DNA from: Nocardioides pinisoli
Lineage (GTDB): Bacteria > Actinomycetota > Actinomycetes > Propionibacteriales > Nocardioidaceae
NCBI RefSeq assembly: GCF_024199985.1
Contig: NZ_JANARS010000002.1
Location: 310,001 to 374,000 of the forward strand
Length of the DNA stretch: 64,000 nucleotides
Reading direction: 5' to 3'
Part shown: piece by piece, positions 36,447-44,404 of the stretch
Layout: the number at the start of each line of letters is the position of its first letter
How positions within the stretch are numbered: the first letter of the stretch is position 1
The notes under the pieces: model-generated
What the model saw: the letters and a program-made list of their open reading frames with translations, nothing else
The model's database searches: none
What the model was told of the DNA's origin: nothing
Program-made: the position numbers and the translations under genes

Positions 36447-37270
36447 CGCGCCACCACCAGCAGCAGGGCGTCGACCAGCGCGATGCCGACCGCCGCGACG
36501 AAGGGGGACCGTCCGGACCCGGTGACCACGACCGTGGCGAGGCCGAGCACGACGACGGCCACCGCGACGCTGGCGGCCGGCGGCGGACCGGCCCCGACGA
36601 GGACCACCGCCGACGCCGCGACGAGGACGACGGCCGCGACCGGGCCGATCCGTCGCGGGCCCAGCCGGTGGGGGAGTCCGTGCACGCCCGTGGCGGCGTC
36701 GTCCGCGAGGTCGGGGAGCACGTTGAGCAGGTGGGCCCCCACGCCGAGGAGGGCGGCGCCGACCGGCCACCACCACGGTGGCGCCTCGCCGTCGGTGAGC
36801 GTGACCACCGCGGTGAGGCCACCGAACGACACGGCATAGGGCGCCCAGGACCACACCGTCGCCTTCAGTCCGAGGTTGTAGGCCCAGGCCGAGGCGACGC
36901 AGCCGAGGTGCACGAGGCCGGCGGCAGGTCCGAGCGCGAGCGACAGGACGACGCAGGCGAGCACGGCCACCCCGCACGCGACGCGTACGACGCCCACCGC
37001 TCCGGCACCGGTGGCCAGAGGCTTGTCGCCCCGCCCGGAGGCGCGGTCCCGGGCGCGGTCGACGAGGTCGTTGCTCCACCCGATCGAGAGCTGGCCCGCG
37101 AGCACGGCCGCCACCAGCACGACGGTCGTCGCCGGGGAAAGACCCTGGGCGAGCGACAGCAGCCCGGCCAGGACGGTGACCGCCAGGGCGGGACCGGCGT
37201 GCGCCGCACCCACCAACGCCCGCAGGGGCGAGGAGGCGGCGACGTCCGGGGTCATCGGCCGGGTGCTCAC
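36443..37270 (-). CDS. UbiA-family prenyltransferase
   Basis: 275 residues, about eight or nine transmembrane helices. Both Asp-rich motifs that bind prenyl-diphosphate Mg2+ are present: GWSNDLVDRARDRASGRGDK (NDxxDxxxD) and LNVLPDLADDAATG. Two readings are possible: transfer of geranylgeranyl to the aromatic product of the type III PKS, or a lycopene elongase making C50 carotenoid (CrtEb-like). The flanking reductase and PKS genes favour the first; the cyclase subunits in the same operon allow the second. GTG 37270 overlaps the PAP2 stop; ATG 37255 is an alternative. Confidence 0.88.
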   Translation of the reverse strand: MSTRPMTPDVAASSPLRALVGAAHAGPALAVTVLAGLLSLAQGLSPATTVVLVAAVLAGQLSIGWSNDLVDRARDRASGRGDKPLATGAGAVGVVRVACGVAVLACVVLSLALGPAAGLVHLGCVASAWAYNLGLKATVWSWAPYAVSFGGLTAVVTLTDGEAPPWWWPVGAALLGVGAHLLNVLPDLADDAATGVHGLPHRLGPRRIGPVAAVVLVAASAVVLVGAGPPPAASVAVAVVVLGLATVVVTGSGRSPFVAAVGIALVDALLLVVAR

Positions 37271-38133
37271 GGTGTGCGTCCCGCCGGACCAGGCTGACGG
37301 AGTCGGCCCAGCAGGAGCGCGACCGAGACGCCGACGACCGCGACCGACCAGCCGGCGAGGACGTCGACGACGTAGTGCTCGCCCGTGTAGACGAGCGTGA
37401 GCGCCATCGCCAAGGCGTAGGCGGCGAGCAGGACGCGGGAGACCCGCGACACCGACGGCCACAGGAAGAGCGCCGCGAGCAGCGCGGCACCGGCGTGCAG
37501 CGAGGGCATCGCGGCCACCGGGTTGCTGCCGGACTGGCCGAGCTGGACGAGCCGGCCGACGGCGTCGAGGCCGAGCCCCTCCCAGCCGAGGTGGGAGATG
37601 CGGTCGAGCGCGCCGATGTCGCCGCGCTGGGCGGCCAGCCACGGCGGGGCCGCCGGGTAGGCGAGGTAGCCGACGATGCCGAGCAGCGTCATCGCGAGCA
37701 CGGCGGTGAGCCACTCGCCGAACCGAGCGCGCAGGCGGAACCACACGATCGCGGTGATGAGTGGGATGGTGACGAAGTGGGTGACGTAGACGAGCGCCGC
37801 CACGACGTCGTACCAGTGGGGGGAGCCGTCGACGAGCCGGGCCTGCAGCCGGACGCTGGGCACCGTCCCCAGGAGCGCCTCGTCGGCGCGGGCGGGACCG
37901 AGGACGTGCAGGCGCGCGCCGAGGCGGTTGGTGGCGGCGCCGTCGCCCGTCCCGAGCGGCGCGGTGATCCACTGCGCCACCCAGTAGGCCACCAGGATGG
38001 CGCTGAGCGGCGACCACGCGATCAGCAGCTGGGCGATGGGACCGTGCCGGGACTCCTGCGGGGCAGTGGCGACCTCGTGGTCCACCACCGGGCTCGACGG
38101 GGTGTGGGAGCGGGAGGTCGCGGAGCTGGTCAT
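37267..38133 (-). CDS. PAP2-superfamily membrane phosphatase-like protein
   Basis: 288 residues with about six transmembrane helices. Phosphatase motifs 2 and 3 are recognisable: PVAAMPSLHAGAALLAALFL, and TLVYTGEHYVVDVLAG with catalytic His and Asp. The first motif (KxxxxxxRP) is not obvious, as in the PAP2_3 inositol-phosphorylceramide-synthase-like subgroup. It could release pyrophosphate-linked lipids or act as a head-group transferase; its place between the acyltransferase and UbiA genes suggests a lipid-linked step. ATG 38133 overlaps the acyltransferase stop. Confidence 0.85.
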   Translation of the reverse strand: MTSSATSRSHTPSSPVVDHEVATAPQESRHGPIAQLLIAWSPLSAILVAYWVAQWITAPLGTGDGAATNRLGARLHVLGPARADEALLGTVPSVRLQARLVDGSPHWYDVVAALVYVTHFVTIPLITAIVWFRLRARFGEWLTAVLAMTLLGIVGYLAYPAAPPWLAAQRGDIGALDRISHLGWEGLGLDAVGRLVQLGQSGSNPVAAMPSLHAGAALLAALFLWPSVSRVSRVLLAAYALAMALTLVYTGEHYVVDVLAGWSVAVVGVSVALLLGRLRQPGPAGRTP

Positions 38134-38630
38134 GTCGTGCTCCGGCGTCGTGACAGGCGCTCGAGCAGGGCCTGGGTGCGGAAGCGGTTGTAGCGCTGGA
38201 TGGCGATGAAGGGCAGGTTGACCAGCACGCCGTAGGCGGCGAGCAGCGTCGCCGCGAGGGGCGGGTTCCACAGGACGAAGATCGGGCTGCACCACAGCGC
38301 CCACCAGTGGCCCAGCTCGGCCCGGCGGGTCTCGCGCACGAAGAGCTCGAGACCCGCGGCGTCGAGCGCGGGGAGCTCCCGCTTGCTGACGCCGCCGTCG
38401 AACAGCGCGCCCGCCTCCGGCACCCGGTCCTTCCAGCGGTGGATGAGCAGCCGGCGGCGGTACCAGCGGCCGCGGTCCTCGAAACGGCGCTCGCGCAGCC
38501 CCCAGCCGTCGCGCGCCAGCCGCTCGTCGGGGAGCCGGTGCGCGGCGTAGCCCGTGGCGGCGTGGAAGACGCCCCAGGCGAGGACGTCGACCACGATCGT
38601 GACGGTCTGCGGCATGAAGAGGCGCAGCAT
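38130..38630 (-). CDS. CrtO-like glycosyl-carotenoid acyltransferase
   Basis: 166 residues with hydrophobic helices at the N-terminus (VTIVVDVLAWGVFHAATGYA) and C-terminal half, matching the short glycosyl-4,4'-diaponeurosporenoate acyltransferase family. Conserved core: YRRRLLIHRWKDRVPEAGAL and FDGGVSKRELP. In Staphylococcus CrtO esterifies the glucosyl carotenoid with a fatty acid to give staphyloxanthin. Its position directly after a CrtQ-like glycosyltransferase repeats that pairing. The start overlaps the preceding stop by one base (TGATG). Confidence 0.88.
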   Translation of the reverse strand: MLRLFMPQTVTIVVDVLAWGVFHAATGYAAHRLPDERLARDGWGLRERRFEDRGRWYRRRLLIHRWKDRVPEAGALFDGGVSKRELPALDAAGLELFVRETRRAELGHWWALWCSPIFVLWNPPLAATLLAAYGVLVNLPFIAIQRYNRFRTQALLERLSRRRSTT

Positions 38631-39817
38631 CAGGCCACCTCCTGCTCGGACCGCTCGCCGGTCAGCGAGACGTCGCGGCCGCGCCACGACACCGAGCGGC
38701 GCACGGTGGTGAGCGCGAGCGAGCGGGCGAAGACCAGGTCGAAGGCCAGCAGCGGCAGCGGGAACAGCGCCCACGTCCACCACCGGAACGTGCCGGCGCG
38801 GCGCAGCATCCATCCCAGCTGCAGGGCGACGGCGACGTAGGCCGCGGTCCACAGCAGCGGGCTGCCGGCGACGAGCGATGCGCCCCACCCGGTGAGCGCG
38901 ACGAGGAGGGACAGCACGGCTCCGACGGCCACGGCGTGGTGGGCGCTGATCCACGCCACGGTCGCGGCGGTCGCCGACGGCGTCGCGTCGGCCGCCCCGG
39001 AGGCGATGTTCTTGGTCCACCCGGCCACCAGCTGTCCGAGACCGCCGGGATAGCTGCGCATCCGCACCGTGTCGCCACCGACGGCGCACCACACCGGCAG
39101 CCCGGCCCGGTGGTAGGCGGCCGCGAGGGCCGCGTCGTCGAGGATCTCGCCGCGCACGGCCTCGTGCCCACCGGCGCGGGCGTGGTCCTCGCGGGAGGTC
39201 AGCAGGCACGGCCCGAACGCCATCGGGGCGCGGGACGGGCGGGCCTCGTCGGCATGACGGGTGAAGGCCGCGCTGGCCATCAGCGCGACCACGTTGAAGT
39301 AGGCGGACAGCTGCTCGTAGGGGCGCCGGACGTCGTGGTGGGGCTGCACCGACACCAGCCCGCCGTGGCGGGCGTGCGCGGCCAGCAGGCCCGCGAGGGC
39401 TCCCGGCTCGAGGACGGTGTCGGCGTCGAGGAAGAGCAGCAGGTCGCCCGTCGTGGCCGCGGCGCCGGTGTGGCAGGCCCAGGCCTTCCCGGTCCATCCG
39501 GGCGGCGGGGTGCCGGCCGGCACGACCCGGGCGCCGCTCGCCCGCGCCACTGCGGCGGTCGCGTCGCCCGACGCGTCGTCCACCACGACGACCTGGAGGA
39601 CCGCCGCACCCTGGTCGGCCACCGACCGCAGCAGTGCCGGCAGCGTCTGCTCCTCGTCACGCGCCGGGACGACCACCGACACCGAGGGCGTCGCGGCCTC
39701 GGTGTCAGTGGACGGCCGCGGGAGCGTGCGGAGGTCGGCCACCAGCCGCTGCGCCCACAGCGCCACCCCCAGGAGGAGTGCCGCGAGGACCAGGTCGACG
39801 AGGAGGGCGGTCGTCAC
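38630..39817 (-). CDS. Family 2 glycosyltransferase, CrtQ-like
   Basis: 395 residues. An N-terminal membrane anchor (LLVDLVLAALLLGVALWAQR), then a GT2 domain: SVSVVVPARDEEQTLPALLR, VVVVDDASGDATAAVARASG, the DxD metal motif in LLLFLDADTVLEPGALAGLL, and EILDDAALAAAYHRAGLPVW. C-terminal transmembrane helices follow (~290-360). CrtQ of the staphyloxanthin pathway has the same layout and glucosylates the carotenoid carboxyl or hydroxyl. GTG 39817 overlaps the P450 stop. Confidence 0.88.
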   Translation of the reverse strand: MTTALLVDLVLAALLLGVALWAQRLVADLRTLPRPSTDTEAATPSVSVVVPARDEEQTLPALLRSVADQGAAVLQVVVVDDASGDATAAVARASGARVVPAGTPPPGWTGKAWACHTGAAATTGDLLLFLDADTVLEPGALAGLLAAHARHGGLVSVQPHHDVRRPYEQLSAYFNVVALMASAAFTRHADEARPSRAPMAFGPCLLTSREDHARAGGHEAVRGEILDDAALAAAYHRAGLPVWCAVGGDTVRMRSYPGGLGQLVAGWTKNIASGAADATPSATAATVAWISAHHAVAVGAVLSLLVALTGWGASLVAGSPLLWTAAYVAVALQLGWMLRRAGTFRWWTWALFPLPLLAFDLVFARSLALTTVRRSVSWRGRDVSLTGERSEQEVA

Positions 39818-41205
39818 GGCGTGCCCGTCCGTCGCAGGACGAGCGGCATCCCGCCGCGGGGGTGGACGGCGACCTTCGCCTCGGCGACGGGTCGGGTCCA
39901 CGAGCCGCGCCCGCCGGGCAGCTCGAGCCGGTGGTCGCGCAGCAGCTCGGCGAGGACGACGACCATCTCACCGAGCGCGAACTCGCGCCCGATGCACAGC
40001 CGCGGCCCCTGGCCGAACGGGAGGTAGCCGGTGCGGGTGGTGCCGTCGAGGAAGCGCTCGGGACGGAAGGCCTCCGGCTCGGGCCAGAGGTCGGGACGCC
40101 GGTGGACGAGCCACGGGCTGATGATGGCGAGCGTGCCGGCGGGCACCGGACGCCCGCCCAGCTCGTCGTCGCGGTGCGAGCGGCGCGAGATGGCCCAGGC
40201 GGGCGGGTAGAGGCGCAGCGCCTCGTCGACTGCCGCGCGCGTCCACGGCAGCCGGTCGCGATGACCCACCAGCGGGACCGGCCCCGGGTGGGCGTGGAGC
40301 TCGTCGCGCACGCGCTGCTGGGCCGCCGGGTGCTCGGCCAGCAGCATCAGGGTCCAGGCCAGCGCCGCGGCCACGGTCTCGTGACCGGCGATGACCATCG
40401 TGACGAGCTCGTCGCGGATCTCCCCGTCGTCCATCCCGCTGTCGAGCAGCAGGCCGAGGAGGTCGGCGCCGTGGTGCGCCGTGCCTCCGGCGTGGGCGTT
40501 GCGGGACCGTCGCTCCGCGATGATGGCGGCCGCGCCGGCGTCGAGGCGCCGCCGGGCGGCGCGCAGCCTGAGGTTGGTCCGCGTGGGCGTCCACTCGGCG
40601 CGGGGGAGGATCGACCGTCCGAGTCGCACCACGAGGTCCGCGGACTCGCTCGTGGCCGCCAGCAGGTCGTGGGCCTGGTCGGACAGGTCGGTGCTGAAGA
40701 GGGCCCGGCCGACCGCGTCGAGACCGATGGCGTGGGTCAGTGCGGCGACGTCGACGACGTCCCCGGCGCCGGTCGTGCCGGCGAGCCGCGCCGCGATGGC
40801 GGTGCGTGCGGCGGCGCGCACCTCGTCGCCGACCGCCTCGAGCCGCTGGTGGTGGAAGGCCGGCGCGGCCAGCCGCCGGTGCTCGATCCAGCCCGGCTCG
40901 GCCGAGGCGAGCAGGCCGGGGCCGGTCACCCGAGCCAGTGCGGCGTACTGGACGGTGTCCTTGCTCCAGCTGCGCGCGGAGGTCTGGAGCACGTGCTTGA
41001 CGTCGGCGGGGTCGTTGAGGAGCAGTGCGGGCGCGCCGGGCACCGGGAAGGACACGGTGTCGCCGAAGCGCTGGGAGACCTCACCGAGGAAGGTGAGCGG
41101 GTCGGCGCGCACCGACCGGAACACCCGGGCCATGTCCCACGGCGTCGGCCCCGGGACGCCGACGTCGGTCGGCTGCATCGCCTGCAGGCGGGTCGCGACG
41201 CTCAT
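39814..41205 (-). CDS. Cytochrome P450
   Basis: 463 residues. I-helix oxygen-binding motif MVIAGHETVAAALAWTLML, ExxR in AVDEALRLYPPAWAISRRSH, and the heme loop GYLPFGQGPRLCIGREFALG with the Cys ligand. It has no N-terminal membrane anchor. Within a carotenoid operon it probably hydroxylates or oxidises the carotenoid end group, giving the site used by the following glycosyltransferase. No ferredoxin or reductase is encoded nearby, so redox partners must come from elsewhere. ATG 41205 overlaps the cyclase-subunit stop and has GAGGA directly upstream. Confidence 0.93.
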   Translation of the reverse strand: MSVATRLQAMQPTDVGVPGPTPWDMARVFRSVRADPLTFLGEVSQRFGDTVSFPVPGAPALLLNDPADVKHVLQTSARSWSKDTVQYAALARVTGPGLLASAEPGWIEHRRLAAPAFHHQRLEAVGDEVRAAARTAIAARLAGTTGAGDVVDVAALTHAIGLDAVGRALFSTDLSDQAHDLLAATSESADLVVRLGRSILPRAEWTPTRTNLRLRAARRRLDAGAAAIIAERRSRNAHAGGTAHHGADLLGLLLDSGMDDGEIRDELVTMVIAGHETVAAALAWTLMLLAEHPAAQQRVRDELHAHPGPVPLVGHRDRLPWTRAAVDEALRLYPPAWAISRRSHRDDELGGRPVPAGTLAIISPWLVHRRPDLWPEPEAFRPERFLDGTTRTGYLPFGQGPRLCIGREFALGEMVVVLAELLRDHRLELPGGRGSWTRPVAEAKVAVHPRGGMPLVLRRTGTP

Positions 41206-41537
41206 TCCTCCACCGTGCCCCGTCGGCGGCCCAACCATGTCCAGGCGACGCAGCTGCAGAGCACCAGCCCGAAGCCGAACATCAGGTCCTCCACCGGGGC
41301 GTAGAACAGCCGGCCGTCGCCCAGCATCGTGATCTCCCCGCTGCCGATGATGGCGTCGCCCGAGTAGAGCACGATGCCGCGGCCGGTGAGCCACCCGTTG
41401 GTGAGGAGCTGGAAGAACACGATGATCGCGTAGGCGGCCCACCAGTCGCGGGTCGAGGTGACCCGGGTGCGGACGACCCACCGGTCCAGCACGAGCGCCA
41501 GCGGCACGCAGATGAGCGCGAGGGCGGTGTAGGTCAT
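41202..41537 (-). CDS. crtYd: Lycopene cyclase-domain protein, second subunit (CrtYd/CrtYf-like)
   Basis: 111 residues, three transmembrane helices. The functional motif PVEDLMFGF follows DGRLFYA, as in small subunits of heterodimeric actinobacterial carotenoid cyclases. It acts with the product of the adjacent upstream gene. Whether the pair cyclises lycopene (beta rings, CrtYc/Yd) or a C50 precursor (CrtYe/Yf) is not decided by sequence inspection. Overlaps both neighbours by four bases. Confidence 0.9.
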   Translation of the reverse strand: MTYTALALICVPLALVLDRWVVRTRVTSTRDWWAAYAIIVFFQLLTNGWLTGRGIVLYSGDAIIGSGEITMLGDGRLFYAPVEDLMFGFGLVLCSCVAWTWLGRRRGTVEE

Positions 41538-41896
41538 GGGCGGGTCACCTCGCGTCCTCGCGCCCGGGTCGGCCAGGGCCGGACGCCACGCCGGGCCGCG
41601 CGCACGCCCTCGAGGGTCAGCACCGACACGACCGGGATGACGACGAAGAACCCGATCTCCTCCAGCGGCAGGCCCGCGACGCGCCACGGCAGCGTCTGCT
41701 CCTCGTCGAACCACCAGTGGCCGACGTGCGTGGCCCAGAGGTCCCACACCAGGAACGGCGTCCCGGCCAGGCCGACGGTGAGGAGCAGCCGGGCCGGCTG
41801 CCTGAACACCCGCAACCGGAAGGCCGGCACCAGCGGCAGCGTGCCGGCCAGGCAGAACGCCAGCATGGCGACGTAGGACCAGTGGGGCAGGCTCAT
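41534..41896 (-). CDS. crtYc: Lycopene cyclase-domain protein, first subunit (CrtYc/CrtYe-like)
   Basis: 120 residues with three transmembrane helices and the motif VAGLPLEEIGFFVVIPVVSV (PLEE) typical of the other half of heterodimeric cyclases. GHWWFDEEQTLPW precedes it. ATG 41896 starts seven bases after the crtI stop, the only non-overlapping junction in this operon. The ~20-residue Arg-rich tail (RRGVRPWPTRARGREVTRP) is cytoplasmic. Confidence 0.9.
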   Translation of the reverse strand: MSLPHWSYVAMLAFCLAGTLPLVPAFRLRVFRQPARLLLTVGLAGTPFLVWDLWATHVGHWWFDEEQTLPWRVAGLPLEEIGFFVVIPVVSVLTLEGVRAARRGVRPWPTRARGREVTRP

Positions 41897-41903
41897 CAGG
41901 CGA

Positions 41904-43523
41904 TCATGCCCGCACCGGCAGGCTCGACCGGTCACCGGTGAGCCGCTTGAGCACGAGCTCGGCGCTGATCAGGCACATCGGCAGCCCGACGCCCGGCACC
42001 GTGGTGGCGCCGGCGTAGTAGAGCCCGTCGACCTTCGCCGAGGTGTTGCCGGGACGGAGGAACGCGCTCTGGCGCAGGGTGTGCTCGAGCCCGAGGGCGC
42101 CGCCGCGCCACGCGTGGTAGCGGGTGGCGAAGTCCTCCGGGCCGACGGTGTGGCGCACCCGGATCCGCTCGCGCAGGTCGGGGATGCCGGCCCAGGCGGC
42201 GACCTGGTCGATCGCGGCGTCGGCGGCCCGCTCGACCTGCTCGGCGCCGCCACCGTCGTCGCCGCCCGCGCCGATGCTGACGTCGGCCGGCACCGGGACG
42301 AGGACGAAGAGGTTCTCGTGGCCGGGCGGCGCGACCGACGGGTCGGTCTCCGAGGGCTTGCAGACGTAGACCGACGCCGGGTCGGGGATCCGGGCGTCGT
42401 CGCCGAAGATCGAGCCGAAGTTGGCCTTCCAGTCGGAGGTGAAGAACAGGGAGTGGTGCGGCAGCTGCGGGAGCGAGCCCTCGACGCCGAGCATCGCGAG
42501 CACCACGCCGGTGCCGGGGGAGCGGTCCCGCCATGCCGGCTCGGGGTGGGTCTGCAGCTCGCGCGGCAGCAGCGCGGTCTCGAGGTGGTGGAGGTCGCCC
42601 GCGCCGACCACGACGTCGGCGACGACCTCGTGCGGTCCATCGGGGGTGTCGTGCTCGACGCCGGTGACGACGGCACGCCCGTCGCGCTGCGAGGTCAGGA
42701 TGCGGCGCACCTCGGTGCCCGTGTGCAGGCGGGCGCCGTGGCGGCGCGCCACGTCGGCGATCGCGGCGATGAGCGTGGTGAAGCCACCCTGGGGGTAGAG
42801 CACCTTGTCGCCGAGGTCGAGGTGGCTCATCAGGTGGTACATGCTCGGCGCGCGGTCGGGGGAGGAGGCGAGGAACACCGCGGGGTAGCCGAGGATCTGG
42901 CGGATGCGGGGGTCGGTGAAGCGTGCGGCGACGTGGGACTCGAGCGAGCGCGTCAGCAGTCGGCCCAGGCTGGGCGTACGCCGCACGACGGCCGGGTGCA
43001 GGAAGGCCGAGGCGGAGTCGAAGTTGGTGTAGAGGAAGCGCTCGATCGCGACGTCGTAGGTCTCGGCTGCGCTGGCCAGGTAGGCGTCGAACCGCTCGCC
43101 GGCCCCGGGCTCGAGGGACTCGAACAGGGCGCGGTTGTGCGCCACGTCGGGGCGTACGTCGACGGGGTCGCGGTGGCCCTCGAAGAACACGCGGTAGCTC
43201 GGGTCGAGCTCCACCAGGTCGAGCTCGGCCTCGGCCGAGGTGCCGAGGAGGGAGAAGAAGTGCTCGAAGACCTCCGGCATGAGGTACCACGAGGCGCCGG
43301 TGTCGAACCGGAAGCCGTCGCGCTCGACGCTGCCGACGCGGCCGCCGAGGTCGTCGTTCTTCTCGAACAGGTCGACGGAGTGGCCCCGTGAGGCGAGGAG
43401 CGCCGCGGTGGCGAGGCCGGCGATGCCACCGCCGACCACCACCACGCGCTGCGGCGACCCGTCGCCGGCGCGGCGGGGGGTCGGAGTGAACCGGCTGAGG
43501 CGCTCGGGCAGGCGCAGCGTCAC
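41904..43523 (-). CDS. crtI: Phytoene desaturase
   Basis: 539-residue FAD enzyme that introduces four double bonds into phytoene to give lycopene. N-terminal dinucleotide motif RVVVVGGGIAGLATAALLAS, then FEKNDDLGGRVGSVERDGFR and FDTGASWYLMPEVFEHFFSL. The C-terminal FAD motif is GLYYAGATTVPGVGLPMCLI, typical of CrtI. GTG 43523 overlaps the crtB stop (GTGA). Membrane-associated. Upstream in-frame extension into crtB is not real. Confidence 0.97.
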   Translation of the reverse strand: MTLRLPERLSRFTPTPRRAGDGSPQRVVVVGGGIAGLATAALLASRGHSVDLFEKNDDLGGRVGSVERDGFRFDTGASWYLMPEVFEHFFSLLGTSAEAELDLVELDPSYRVFFEGHRDPVDVRPDVAHNRALFESLEPGAGERFDAYLASAAETYDVAIERFLYTNFDSASAFLHPAVVRRTPSLGRLLTRSLESHVAARFTDPRIRQILGYPAVFLASSPDRAPSMYHLMSHLDLGDKVLYPQGGFTTLIAAIADVARRHGARLHTGTEVRRILTSQRDGRAVVTGVEHDTPDGPHEVVADVVVGAGDLHHLETALLPRELQTHPEPAWRDRSPGTGVVLAMLGVEGSLPQLPHHSLFFTSDWKANFGSIFGDDARIPDPASVYVCKPSETDPSVAPPGHENLFVLVPVPADVSIGAGGDDGGGAEQVERAADAAIDQVAAWAGIPDLRERIRVRHTVGPEDFATRYHAWRGGALGLEHTLRQSAFLRPGNTSAKVDGLYYAGATTVPGVGLPMCLISAELVLKRLTGDRSSLPVRA

Positions 43524-44404
43524 GAGCGGCCTCCCCGCAGCGCGCTCGCGGCGAGGCGCAGCTTGACCGGGGTGGGCACCCGCACGCGGGTGCGCCGGAT
43601 CTCCTCGGCCGAGGCGGCGCGCAGCCGCTGGGCGAGCTCGGCGAAGGTCGCGTGCGCGGCCCGCACCGCCCGACGGCTGCTCCCGGGGAGGTCGGGCACG
43701 ACCGCGGCCGCGGCGCGGAGGTCCTCGTCGACGTCGTCGAGGATCCGGTCGCGGTCGGCGTCGCAGAACGACGCCACGTCCACGCCGGGGAAGTAGTCGC
43801 GCCGCAGCAGGTCGTGGTCGTCGGACAGGTCGCGCACGAAGTTGAGCTTCTGGAAGGCCGCGCCGAGGCTCCGGGCGCCCGGGGCCAGCCGCTCGTACTG
43901 CCGGTCCCGGTCGGGACGCGCGTCGGGAGCGGCCAGGAAGGCGCGCAGGCACATCAGTCCGACGACCTCGGCCGAGCCGTAGACGTAGCGCTCGAAGCTC
44001 TCCTGGGTGTGGGACCGGGTGTCGAGGTCGGTGCGCATGGAGGTGAAGAACGGCGTGACGATCTCGGGCTCGATCCCCACGGCGATGGCCGTGCGGGCGA
44101 AGGCGTGGACCACCAGGTTGCCGCTGTAGCCGGTGCGCATGGCGTGGGCGACGTCGGCCTCGAGCCAGTCGAGCATCGTGGCGCGCGCCGAGCGGTCGAG
44201 CGTCGGGTCGGGGTTGTCGACGATCTCGTCCGCGACGCGCACCAGGGCGTAGATGTTGCGGACCTGGGTGCGCACGGGCTCGGCCAGCAGGCGCGAGGCG
44301 AGGCCGAACGAGCTGGAGTACTCGCGGATCACCACGGCCGAGCTGGCCTCGGACACCGAGTCGTAGAGGCTGCGGGGGGCGCTGCGGCCGACGAAGAGGG
44401 TCAT
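43520..44404 (-). CDS. crtB: Phytoene synthase
   Basis: 294 residues. Condenses two GGPP molecules to phytoene. The two Asp-rich motifs are VRVADEIVDNP (DExVD) and NFVRDLSDDHDLLRRDYFPG (DxxDD), and YVYGSAEVVGLMCLRAF is a trans-isoprenyl diphosphate synthase signature. ATG 44404 overlaps the GGPP synthase stop (ATGA). Second gene of the operon. Confidence 0.97.
   Translation of the reverse strand: MTLFVGRSAPRSLYDSVSEASSAVVIREYSSSFGLASRLLAEPVRTQVRNIYALVRVADEIVDNPDPTLDRSARATMLDWLEADVAHAMRTGYSGNLVVHAFARTAIAVGIEPEIVTPFFTSMRTDLDTRSHTQESFERYVYGSAEVVGLMCLRAFLAAPDARPDRDRQYERLAPGARSLGAAFQKLNFVRDLSDDHDLLRRDYFPGVDVASFCDADRDRILDDVDEDLRAAAAVVPDLPGSSRRAVRAAHATFAELAQRLRAASAEEIRRTRVRVPTPVKLRLAASALRGGRS

Noticed and set aside
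35235..37490. Fusion of UbiA and geranylgeranyl reductase in one long frame
   Set aside because: The upstream part is a shadow of the UbiA gene; the reductase starts at ATG 36446 with the same 4-bp overlap as its neighbours.
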